The notes under the pieces were generated by a model. That model was not told the DNA's origin. It ran no database searches and worked only from the letters and a program-made list of their open reading frames with translations. From NCBI GenBank assembly GCA_964615375.1, contig CAZTOW010000094.1, positions 1 through 13,379 of the forward strand: 13,379 nucleotides of DNA, read 5' to 3'. The position numbers were made by a program, and so were the translations under genes. This document shows positions 6,240-13,352 of the stretch, piece after piece; within the stretch, counting starts at the first letter, position 1, and each line of letters starts with the position of its first letter. This DNA comes from CAZKWG01 sp964615375. Lineage in GTDB: Bacteria; Myxococcota_A; UBA796; CAZKWG01.

Positions 6240-6883
6240 CCTGGGAGGAGCTGAAGACCTCGTTCTCGACGAACGTCGAGACGGTGTACGGGCGGGCGGC
6301 GACCTGGCTGGAGCAGGCCATGACGCACATGCCCGACGACGTGAAGAAGCGCGTCGCTGGCACGCTCGGCGCGCTCAAGGCGACCGGCCGACACCTGCAG
6401 CGCGCCCAGGCGCTGCTGCCCAGCCGGCCGAAGACGAAGGCCGAGGCGGAGCTGGTCGTTCGCTACGCCGAGATGAAGGGGCTGTACGACGCGATCCTCT
6501 CGGGCATCGGGATCAACGCCGTTCAGCTCGAAGCGGAGCCCGAGATCGAGGCGGGCTTCATCCCGGCGAGCGTGGTCCTGGTGATCGGCGCGCTCGGGCT
6601 GACGGCAGCCGGCGTGGCCTGGGCCGTCGCCAACTACGAGTACGCGACCGCGCTCCGCGATCAGGCGGCCTTCCTGACGAAGGAGCTGGAGGCCCGCCAG
6701 GAGGCCATGCGCTCGGGCAAGGAGCTGCCGTCGGCCACCGGGTACGCCAACGAGGGCGCGAACCAGGACAAGAAACCCAAGGACGAAGACAAGGGCGGCT
6801 GGGGCTGGCTCTGGGCGGTGCTCGGGCTCGGCGGACTGGTCGGCGCCGCTGTCTACGGACCCAAGCTCCTGAAGGCGAGGTAG
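6236..6883 (+). CDS. Operon gene 7: two-TM membrane protein
   Basis: 215 aa, starting in an ATGA overlap with GGAGG 5 nt upstream. Residues 1-100 are a soluble helical region (KKRVAGTLGALKATGRHLQ, ELVVRYAEMKGLYDAIL). Residues ~109-132 (IPASVVLVIGALGLTAAGVA...) are a clear membrane helix. Residues 133-160 are a charged helix (ALRDQAAFLTKELEARQEAM), then a Lys/Asp-rich linker, and residues ~189-207 a second membrane helix rich in Gly and Trp (WGWLWAVLGLGGLVGAAVY) followed by a basic end (KLLKAR). No signal peptide. A small two-helix protein among beta-rich structural genes fits a virion membrane protein, but an inner-membrane accessory protein of a conjugative element cannot be excluded. Confidence 0.76.
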   Translation: MTWEELKTSFSTNVETVYGRAATWLEQAMTHMPDDVKKRVAGTLGALKATGRHLQRAQALLPSRPKTKAEAELVVRYAEMKGLYDAILSGIGINAVQLEAEPEIEAGFIPASVVLVIGALGLTAAGVAWAVANYEYATALRDQAAFLTKELEARQEAMRSGKELPSATGYANEGANQDKKPKDEDKGGWGWLWAVLGLGGLVGAAVYGPKLLKAR

Positions 6884-6886
6884 GCC

Positions 6887-8599
6887 ATGGCTGGACGTGA
6901 ACAGTTCCGTCTCCACATCGAGGGCGCCGACGAGGACGTGCCGCGCCTGCTGCTGGTCTACGGCAAGGGCTGCGGCGGCGAGGTCGCCTTCGTGCTCCGT
7001 CCGCGCGACGGCGAGGGCCTGCTGGTCCACCAGATGAAGGGCCAGCCCGCGCAGGTCTGGGTGAGCAACCTCGCCCAGCTCCCCGAGGGCGTGCGCCCGA
7101 GCAACGCCGGCAAGCTCCAGACCGACGGCCCGCAGAAGCCCGCCTGGGCTGTGGGCTCCAAGGAGGCCGTGGCGCTGGTCAAGCGGCTCAAGGCCAACGC
7201 GCCGAAGGCCGGGCCTGCCACCCTGCGCGGCACCTGGAAGGGCACGCTCTCGTGCGTGGACCTGCGCCCCGTCGTCCACCTGGAGCGCAAGGTCGCCAGC
7301 TACGGCGTGCTGCACATCGACTCGGACAGCAGCGGGCGTTGGACGGCCCTCTTCGAGCGCGCCGAGAAGTGGTTCAGCACGGCGAAGCAGGAGCGCACCC
7401 CGCCCTACGACAGCCTCGGCGAGGCCATCCAGCGCGGCATGGTGCAGATGACGGGACTGGTCAGCGAGGCGTGCAGCTTCCGCGACACGCGGCGTCGCAA
7501 CGCGGTCGATCCCAGCTACGCCGAGGCCCATCCGTACAAGCCCCCCGCCGAGCGCAAGGATCCGACCGAGAAGTACAACCCTCGGGCGAAGTACGCCGTC
7601 AACGAGGGGGCGGCGGGCTGGAACGTGATCAACGACGCGGGCGCCGTCGTGGCCGCGTTCGGGGCGCGCGAGAAGGGCAAGGCCAGCCTGTACGCAGCCG
7701 CGCTCAACCGCGGCGAGAGCCCGGCGCTGCCCGAGCCGACGCCGCCGCCGGAGCCACGCCAACGCAAGCCGGCCTCGACAGGCGAGGTCACGGCGCACGC
7801 GGTCGTCACCGCCAGCGGCGAGCTGGAGATCAGGAGCGGCAAGCACAAAGGCGTGATCTTCAAGCCCTACGATCGCGGCGCCGCCGCCGGTCGGGTCGGC
7901 CAGCGCGTGCAGGTCCGGTTCCAGCCGGATGATCAGTTCGCCCATGTGATCGGCGCCTCGGAGTCGGTCGCTCGCCCCGCCCGACCGGCCGCCGCCCCAG
8001 CGAACGACGTGCCGCTGCTCAAGGACGTGCCCACCCCCGAGGCGCCGAGCTGCCCGACCAGCGTGGCGAAGATCGCCTCCGCGACCCAGAAGGAGGCGGA
8101 TGCCCTCGAAGACCTGTCCGGCTCGCTCTGGGGCACGACCGAAGGCCCCGAGCTGCTGCGCCGCGCCGCGAAGCTCATCCGCCACGCCGAGAGCCTGGTC
8201 CGCTCGCCGCTGTGCAAGGGCGCCGAGCAGAAGGCCGCCTGGAACGAGCTGAAGGGCGCCGCCGAAGCCTACTCGAAGGCGCGGGACGCACTCGCGGCCG
8301 GGCAGAGCAAGGAGGTCATCAAGGACCTCAAGCAGATCGCCGAGAAGGTCTCGCTCGCTGCGGCGAAGGCGGCGAAGGCGTGCGGGCAGGGCGGCGCCGG
8401 CAGCGGCGGAGGCGGGAAGGGGCGCGGCAAGCCCGAGGCGGCGTTCGCTCCGGCGCCGGCTCCCGAGGCGAAGAAGGGCGGCAAGAAGCCCAAGGCCGAC
8501 GACAGGTCCCAGGTCGAGAAGGACCAGCTCCTGATGAGCGCCTTCTCCAGCGCCATCACCGCCGCCGTGCAGCAGATGCAGGCGGGAGGTGCCCCGTGA
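6887..8599 (+). CDS. Operon gene 8: 570-aa mosaic protein of unknown function
   Basis: 570 aa, ATG 3 bp after the previous stop. Regions seen: residues 1-60, strand-rich (QFRLHIEGADEDVPRLLLVYG); ~110-215, mixed, with GVLHIDSDSSGRWTALFERA and a basic patch (DTRRRN); ~240-280, a short module KYAVNEGAAGWNVIN...VVAAFGAREKGKASLYAAALN resembling the common phage W-x-V...G-x-VVA-x-F...A...LN motif; a Pro-rich linker; ~295-365, a small beta module (ELEIRSGKHKGVIFKPYD...VGQRVQVRFQPDDQFAHV); ~395-505, helical (SLWGTTEGPELLRRAAKLI, EVIKDLKQIAEKV); then a Gly/Lys/Pro-rich linker and a short C-terminal helix (LLMSAFSSAITAAVQQMQ). It is the largest operon product. No enzyme signature seen. Confidence 0.76.
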   Translation: MAGREQFRLHIEGADEDVPRLLLVYGKGCGGEVAFVLRPRDGEGLLVHQMKGQPAQVWVSNLAQLPEGVRPSNAGKLQTDGPQKPAWAVGSKEAVALVKRLKANAPKAGPATLRGTWKGTLSCVDLRPVVHLERKVASYGVLHIDSDSSGRWTALFERAEKWFSTAKQERTPPYDSLGEAIQRGMVQMTGLVSEACSFRDTRRRNAVDPSYAEAHPYKPPAERKDPTEKYNPRAKYAVNEGAAGWNVINDAGAVVAAFGAREKGKASLYAAALNRGESPALPEPTPPPEPRQRKPASTGEVTAHAVVTASGELEIRSGKHKGVIFKPYDRGAAAGRVGQRVQVRFQPDDQFAHVIGASESVARPARPAAAPANDVPLLKDVPTPEAPSCPTSVAKIASATQKEADALEDLSGSLWGTTEGPELLRRAAKLIRHAESLVRSPLCKGAEQKAAWNELKGAAEAYSKARDALAAGQSKEVIKDLKQIAEKVSLAAAKAAKACGQGGAGSGGGGKGRGKPEAAFAPAPAPEAKKGGKKPKADDRSQVEKDQLLMSAFSSAITAAVQQMQAGGAP

Positions 8600-8649
8600 C
8601 GGCGCTGATCCTGTCGCTGGTCGTCGCGGCGCTCTGGCTCAGCCGCCGC

Positions 8650-8931
8650 TCAGCCCCCGCGCCCGCGGGCGATCCAGTCGTCGAGATCGGCGAACAGGGC
8701 CGTAGCGGGCCAGGGCGGCGCCTCGGGGGAGCCGCGCCAGGTGAGGTGGACCTCCGCCACCCGTCCGTCGTCGAGCAGCAGCAGCACGTCGTCCTGATCG
8801 TCCCGGACGCCGAGCACGGTGGCCCCGAGCGCGTACAGGGCGTGCCCGGCGCGCAGCTCTCGACGCAGCTCGGCCCGCAGCGCGCCGGAACGCGACTCGG
8901 ACACGGGCCTCCAGGGTTCCAGCCAGTCCAT
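8650..8931 (-). CDS. Small conserved uncharacterised protein, antisense inside operon
   Basis: 93 aa on the minus strand. The sequence has the look of a widespread small conserved bacterial protein of unknown function: SGALRAELRRELRAGHALYA, then DDQDDVLLLLDDGRVAEVHLTW, then PPWPATALFADLDDWIA. The pattern LxxELxxEL..GH.L, DDVLF-like strand, VVHLTW and WPxTxLFxxLxxW is what I recall of that family, from memory and not from a search. An AGGGAGG lies very close (2 nt) to the ATG at 8931. It lies opposite the operon's direction and covers a gap between the 570-aa gene and the next plus-strand gene, like a moron or cargo gene with its own promoter. The plus-strand frame over the same DNA reads as a shadow after its first ~30 residues. 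Confidence 0.7.
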   Translation of the reverse strand: MDWLEPWRPVSESRSGALRAELRRELRAGHALYALGATVLGVRDDQDDVLLLLDDGRVAEVHLTWRGSPEAPPWPATALFADLDDWIARGRGG

Positions 8932-8990
8932 GTCCTCCCTGTAACCCCGCGGCCCTGGTGGGCCTCGGGCCTGTGCGTGGAGACCAGCCC

Positions 8991-9221
8991 ATGAGCCGCC
9001 GTCGTCTGCCCGTTTCGACACGTCGCGCGATCCGCTGTGTCGCGCGGCTGGTGGGCTCGCTGCACGGCGCGCCTCTCGACGTCTCCGAGACCTCGGAGCC
9101 CGAGGCCGCGTCCGTGCTGGCGGGGGTGGCGTCGCTGGACGCCGGATCGCCGCTCGACGGGGCGACGCTCCACCTGCCGTCGGGGATGGTCCCAGGCGCC
9201 TGGGTCGGAGGTGCGCCGTGA
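8991..9221 (+). CDS. Operon: small hypothetical protein (76 aa)
   Basis: 76 aa from ATG 8991, chosen over an in-frame GTG at 8958 because GGAGA (8979-8983) lies 7 nt upstream. N-terminus Arg-rich (SRRRLPVSTRRAIRCVARLVG), then an acidic/polar middle (DVSETSEPEAASVLAG) and a Gly/Pro-rich end (GMVPGAWVGGAP). Its stop overlaps the next start (GTGA). I do not recognise it. The overlaps on the 3' side argue that it is translated as part of the operon. Confidence 0.55.
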   Translation: MSRRRLPVSTRRAIRCVARLVGSLHGAPLDVSETSEPEAASVLAGVASLDAGSPLDGATLHLPSGMVPGAWVGGAP

Positions 9222-9481
9222 GCCACCGCCTCGCCATGCTCATCGGGCCTGCCCTGCTGCTCGCCTCGCTCGCCGGCAACGCGCTCGCGCAGACGGCCGC
9301 CGCCGTGGATCCGTCCAACGGGCAGCCCACGTTGGACTACTTCCTCACCCTCGGCCCCTACGGGGCGCTGGTGTGGGGCGCCTACCTGCTCGGCAAGGGT
9401 GTGAAGCTCACAATCCAGGTCGAGCTGTCCGACCGCGACCGCGAGCTGCTCACCAAGGTCACCGGGAAGAGCACACCATGA
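9218..9481 (+). CDS. Operon last gene: small exported/TM protein, holin-like
   Basis: 87 aa from GTG 9218, with GGAGG 6 nt upstream (9207-9211) and a 4-bp overlap with the previous gene. Residues 1-24 are a good signal peptide or first membrane helix (short n-region with Arg, hydrophobic LAMLIGPALLLASLAG, ALA before Gln25). A second hydrophobic stretch lies at ~42-58 (FLTLGPYGALVWGAYLL), followed by a charged tail (VELSDRDRELLTKVTGKS). This size and build (short N-out segment, one core TM, charged cytoplasmic tail) fit a class II-like holin or a small virion/pilus membrane protein. It ends 5 bp before a convergent gene. Holin is only a suggestion, since no endolysin was recognised in the window. 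Confidence 0.7.
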   Translation: MSHRLAMLIGPALLLASLAGNALAQTAAAVDPSNGQPTLDYFLTLGPYGALVWGAYLLGKGVKLTIQVELSDRDRELLTKVTGKSTP

Positions 9482-9486
9482 TTGGT

Positions 9487-9915
9487 CTACCAGCCGAACG
9501 GGGCGATGGCCTCACCATCGGGCTCGCCGTCCTGATCGGTGTCTATCTGGACGTGGATCCGTCCGAACGCCCCTCGGGTGAGGGTGGCCATCGGGGGCAG
9601 CGTCTGGTCGGCGGGGTTCGGCCAGAGCCGCATGACCTCGAACGTCGGCATGCGGTTGAGGCCCGTGTGCGATCTGGAGTACCACGCCGTCGCCCGGACG
9701 TTCTGCAGGAACCCGGGGCGGATCTCGAACTCAGGCAATCCGTCCATGTCGATGTCGATGGTCAGCTCAAACCTGCCCACGCCCGGCAATGCCTGCCCCT
9801 GAAGCAGCGGCGTGGTCCCGTCGGGGCTCGTCATGGTCAGCGAGTCGGGAGTGACCTCGACCACCAGTGGCGTGGCGGCGAGCGCTACCGAGACTGCGAG
9901 GAGATGGAGGAGCAT
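9487..9915 (-). CDS. Small secreted protein with two DxDxDG loops
   Basis: 142 aa on the minus strand, ATG at 9915. Residues 1-14 are a short signal peptide (LLHLLAVSVALAA). The mature part is beta-rich with two Asp loops, DIDMDG (54-59) and DTDQDG (125-130). These match the DxDxDG calcium-loop pattern seen in dockerin-like, EF-hand-like and thrombospondin type 3-like proteins. The spacing (about 70 residues) is wider than in true tandem EF loops. It is convergent with the operon's last gene (5 bp between stops) and divergent from the methyltransferase-helicase gene (44 bp between starts), so it is a separate transcription unit, probably cargo. Function unknown; extracellular or periplasmic location is likely. 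Confidence 0.68.
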   Translation of the reverse strand: MLLHLLAVSVALAATPLVVEVTPDSLTMTSPDGTTPLLQGQALPGVGRFELTIDIDMDGLPEFEIRPGFLQNVRATAWYSRSHTGLNRMPTFEVMRLWPNPADQTLPPMATLTRGAFGRIHVQIDTDQDGEPDGEAIAPFGW

Positions 9916-9959
9916 AGCCGTCAGCTTAACACAACTCGATTCTTAGATGGGGAGGTTCT

Positions 9960-12900
9960 ATGCTGAGCGCCAGCCGCTTCCTCGACGTGATCGTCGGCGT
10001 CGTCCGCCAGCACCTGCCGCCCGGCGTGTCGCTGCACGATCTCGACGGCTTCATGGCCCGCAACCGCTCTCGGATGGAGTCGCACATCGAGCGCCAGCTC
10101 GGCGGACTCCTCGCGCGACTCCCTGGTCCGGGTCCGGCCTCGGTCGAGGACCCCGAACTGCCCGAGCTCTGGACGGCGGCGAAGCGCACGGCGGCGAACC
10201 TCGCGGCGATGGTGCTGGCGGCGAGACTCGAGTCCGAGCGCCGCCCTCCGACCGCTCAGGAGCGCGCCACGCTGCGCGGCTACTCGGGCTGGGGCGGCCT
10301 CAGCATCGAGGGCGCCGCGTCGAGGTTCCCCCCTGGCTTCCCGGTCCCCGAGGCGCGCGGGCTCATCCACGAATACTACACGCCATCGAAGGTCGCGGCC
10401 GAGATCGCCCGGATCGTCCAGGGTCGTCTCGACACGCTGCCCGACGAGGAGGGCGTGATCCACGCGCTGGAGCCGAGCGCCGGCATCGGCCGGATGCTGT
10501 CCGCGTTCGGCGGCTCCAGCTTCGACAGCCTGATCTGGCACGCTGTCGAGTGGTCCGAGCTGTCCGGCCGCATGTTGCGTTCGCTCTACCCGAAGCTCGA
10601 TCTGTACCAGGGTCCGTTCGAGCGTTGGGTGCGCGAGCGCGGCTCCACCTGGGCGGGGCGCCTGCACCTGGTCGTGTCGAATCCGCCCTACGGCGCGCGC
10701 GGCGCCGCCCTGGCCGAGGATCCCGACCGCACCTACCGGGAGAAGCGGGCCTACGCCTACTTCCTGCGCCGCGCCCTCGATATGCTGGCGCCGGGCGGCC
10801 TCGGCGTCTTCCTCATCCCGTCGGGCTTCCTGACCGCCAACACGGTCGAGATGCGCAGCCTGCGCGAGGCTGTCCTCAAGCGCCACCACCTGGCCGCCGC
10901 GTTCCGGCTCCCGAGCGTGAAGCCCGGCGGGCGCGAGGCGCTGTTCCCTGGCGCGATGCTGGTGACGGACCTGCTGTTCTGGCGGGCGCGCGGCGGCGAG
11001 CTGCCGGCCGTGGACGCGGGGGACGAGGGCATCCTGGAGGGCGCCTACTACCAGGAGTTTCCGCGTCACCTGCTCGGCCGTGAGCTGGGGCGCGACGCGG
11101 GCGACGACGATCAGACGAAGAAGCCGCGCTACGGCTACCAGGTCGAGGGCGAGTTCGGCCGGCTGCCCCGATTCGACGAGCGCCCGATCTGCGCGGAGTG
11201 CCGGATCATCCCGCTCCAGGTCGCGGGCGGCAAGGCGCCGCGCGCGGGCGTCACGCGCCAGGTCCAGGACGACACGGCCGGTCTGCCCGACGAGCTCGCC
11301 GCCGCGGTCACCCTCGGGATCCGCGTGGACCGCTACCTCGCGCTGGTCGCGGCGGGCAACGCCGAGGAGCCGGCCTTGCTCTGGAGCGAGCTACACGAGG
11401 CCCTGCGCGCCTGGGTAAGCCGCTACGGCAACCCGAGCGTGCATTCTGGGCTTCAGAAGCTCGTGCAGAGAGGCACGACCGGCGCCGAGCGCTTCGCCTC
11501 GGCGTTCACGAAGACAGGTACGCTGATCCCCGGACTGCTGAACGCGCCGCCGAAGCCGGAGCCTCGGTACACCGGGCGCCCGGACGACGTGGTGGCGCAG
11601 GCCGAGCTGCTCTACCGCTCCGGGCGGGCGCTGACGATCGCCGATCTGTGGGCCTTCCACGAGGCCCTCGGCGGCCCGCTCGACCGCAAGGAGGTGGTCC
11701 GCCGCGTGCTCGCCGGCGGCTGGTGCCTGGATGGCGAGAGCTGGACGGAGCTCGTCCCGCCGGGCGTCTACTACACCGGCGACCTCTGGCCGAAGCACGA
11801 CCGGGCCTCCGCGCGGGCGAAGCGCGAGCCCGCCGCGCCCTCGCCGCACATGCCGCCCGAGGCGTACCAGCCCCAGGCGGCGGCCCAGGCCCGCAAGCTC
11901 CTGGAGACCATCGCGCCCGCCGTGTTCGACGACATCGACGGCGTGAGCCCGCGCCAGGGTTGGGTGCCGCTGGACCTGACCGCCGCCTGGGTGAACGATC
12001 TGCTGAAGAAGTACAACTACCCGCCGGTCGTGCTCGACCGGAAGAACGGCCTCGTGGTCGTCGAGGGCTGGGAGTACGAGGGCCTCGACAAGAAGAGCAC
12101 CCACGGCGAGATCCACCCCGAGACGCTGCTGCTGCTCGGCTGGATGAACCACGACAAGACCCTGTTCAGCCCGCCCAAGGACCGCGACTCCGAGACCGAC
12201 AAGGACCTGGACAAGCGCCGGCTCCAGAAGGCCGCCGAGTGGGACGCCGCGTTCAAGGGCTGGGCCGGGGCGACGCCCGAGCGCCGCAAGCGCATCGAGG
12301 ACGCCTACAACCGGCAGTTCCGCGGCTACGTGGCGCCCAGCTACAGCGTCGAGAGCCTGCCCATCGCCCGTTGGAAGAAGGACGGGCCGAGGCTGCACGC
12401 CCACCAGGTCGCGGGGGCGCGGCGCGTGCTCAGCAACGGCGGCGGCATGGTCGCCTTCGATGTGGGCGTGGGCAAGACCTACACCGGCATCGCGATCCTG
12501 GCGCGGGCTCGCCAGGAGGGCTGGGTCAAACGGCCGGTCATCCTGGTGCCCAACTCGATTGTGTGGAAGTGGTACGCCGACATCCTGCGGGTCCTGCCGG
12601 ACTACCGCGTCGCCGTGGTCGGCTCCAAACAGAAGGTCATGAGCCGCGGGCCGCGCAAGGGCCTGCTCACCAGCGAGACGGACACGCCGGCTGAGCGCGC
12701 CGAGAAGTGGACCCGCTTCCAGGCCGGCGAGTACGACGTGGTCCTGCTGACCTACTCGATGCTCGGGCGCACCCGCATGAACGAGGCGGCCGTGCGGACC
12801 TACGCCGATCAGGTCGAGGCCATCCAGCGCGAGGTGGCCCTGCGCCAAAGGAACGCTGCGAAGCGCAAGAAGCAGACCGAGCGGGAGCAGGCGATCCTCA

Positions 12901-13352
12901 AGGAGGGCGTCGCCGCATGGGTCGCCCAGCAGATGGAGCTCGGCGAGGACGAGAGCTACGATCCGGGCGTTGCGTTTGACGACATCGGCGTGGACATGCT
13001 GATTGTAGACGAGGCCCAGAATTTCAAGGAGCTTCAGCCCCTTGGCAAACAGGAGAGTGCTTCGATGACGACTTCGTCCCAAGGCCCTTCCGCTTTGGCG
13101 TCACGCGGGCGTGCCTCGCGGCGGCGAGCCTCGGTTTCGCCTTCCCACGCCCGAGCGCCACCCCTGTACCGCTGTTCGGGTCGCTCGCGGCCGGCTCAAC
13201 CAGCCCGAGCAGCGTCACGACCCGAATCGTCCTCCCCCGCGTGTCCACCGTCACCTCCTCGACCAGATCATGCAGCAGGGCCCGCCGCTCCTCGAAGGAG
13301 AGCTTGCCCAGCCGGGGCGCCAGTTCGGCCACCTGCGCCTCGATGGCCTTGA
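9960..13352 (+). CDS. N6-adenine DNA methyltransferase-SF2 helicase fusion, interrupted after helicase motif II
   Basis: ATG with GGGGAGG 4 nt upstream. Open for 1130 codons, but only about the first 1030 belong to the family. Methyltransferase half: LRGYSGWGGLS (near 100), EYYTPSKVAAEI, SAM-binding motif EPSAGIGRM (171-179), catalytic NPPY (241-244), then LAPGGLGVFLIPSGFL. A CxxC pair sits at 411-414. The middle is long and less typical. Helicase half: RLHAHQVAGARRVL, Walker A GVGKT (836-840), VILVPNSIVWKW, VVLLTYSML and DEAQ (1017-1020). Motifs III-VI and the whole second RecA domain are missing. From about residue 1030 the frame is merely the antisense of a serine-recombinase gene. Such methyltransferase-helicase giants (DarB-like) occur in phages and plasmids and are tied to antirestriction/host-DNA modification. 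The helicase is probably inactive as it stands; the methyltransferase domain is intact. Confidence 0.85.
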   Translation: MLSASRFLDVIVGVVRQHLPPGVSLHDLDGFMARNRSRMESHIERQLGGLLARLPGPGPASVEDPELPELWTAAKRTAANLAAMVLAARLESERRPPTAQERATLRGYSGWGGLSIEGAASRFPPGFPVPEARGLIHEYYTPSKVAAEIARIVQGRLDTLPDEEGVIHALEPSAGIGRMLSAFGGSSFDSLIWHAVEWSELSGRMLRSLYPKLDLYQGPFERWVRERGSTWAGRLHLVVSNPPYGARGAALAEDPDRTYREKRAYAYFLRRALDMLAPGGLGVFLIPSGFLTANTVEMRSLREAVLKRHHLAAAFRLPSVKPGGREALFPGAMLVTDLLFWRARGGELPAVDAGDEGILEGAYYQEFPRHLLGRELGRDAGDDDQTKKPRYGYQVEGEFGRLPRFDERPICAECRIIPLQVAGGKAPRAGVTRQVQDDTAGLPDELAAAVTLGIRVDRYLALVAAGNAEEPALLWSELHEALRAWVSRYGNPSVHSGLQKLVQRGTTGAERFASAFTKTGTLIPGLLNAPPKPEPRYTGRPDDVVAQAELLYRSGRALTIADLWAFHEALGGPLDRKEVVRRVLAGGWCLDGESWTELVPPGVYYTGDLWPKHDRASARAKREPAAPSPHMPPEAYQPQAAAQARKLLETIAPAVFDDIDGVSPRQGWVPLDLTAAWVNDLLKKYNYPPVVLDRKNGLVVVEGWEYEGLDKKSTHGEIHPETLLLLGWMNHDKTLFSPPKDRDSETDKDLDKRRLQKAAEWDAAFKGWAGATPERRKRIEDAYNRQFRGYVAPSYSVESLPIARWKKDGPRLHAHQVAGARRVLSNGGGMVAFDVGVGKTYTGIAILARARQEGWVKRPVILVPNSIVWKWYADILRVLPDYRVAVVGSKQKVMSRGPRKGLLTSETDTPAERAEKWTRFQAGEYDVVLLTYSMLGRTRMNEAAVRTYADQVEAIQREVALRQRNAAKRKKQTEREQAILKEGVAAWVAQQMELGEDESYDPGVAFDDIGVDMLIVDEAQNFKELQPLGKQESASMTTSSQGPSALASRGRASRRRASVSPSHARAPPLYRCSGRSRPAQPARAASRPESSSPACPPSPPRPDHAAGPAAPRRRACPAGAPVRPPAPRWP

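Noticed and set aside
5405..8185. Open minus-strand frame of over 900 codons
   Set aside because: It runs antisense to four compact plus-strand genes with ribosome sites and overlaps. Its product is Arg/Ala/Gly-rich with no domain pattern, typical of shadows in GC-rich DNA.
11391..13082. Minus-strand frame of 563 codons
   Set aside because: Antisense of the methyltransferase-helicase with clear motifs on the plus strand.
13060..13352. Natural C-terminus for the helicase protein
   Set aside because: The ~95 residues after the break are Arg/Ser/Pro/Ala-rich antisense of a recognisable serine-recombinase end and contain no helicase motif.
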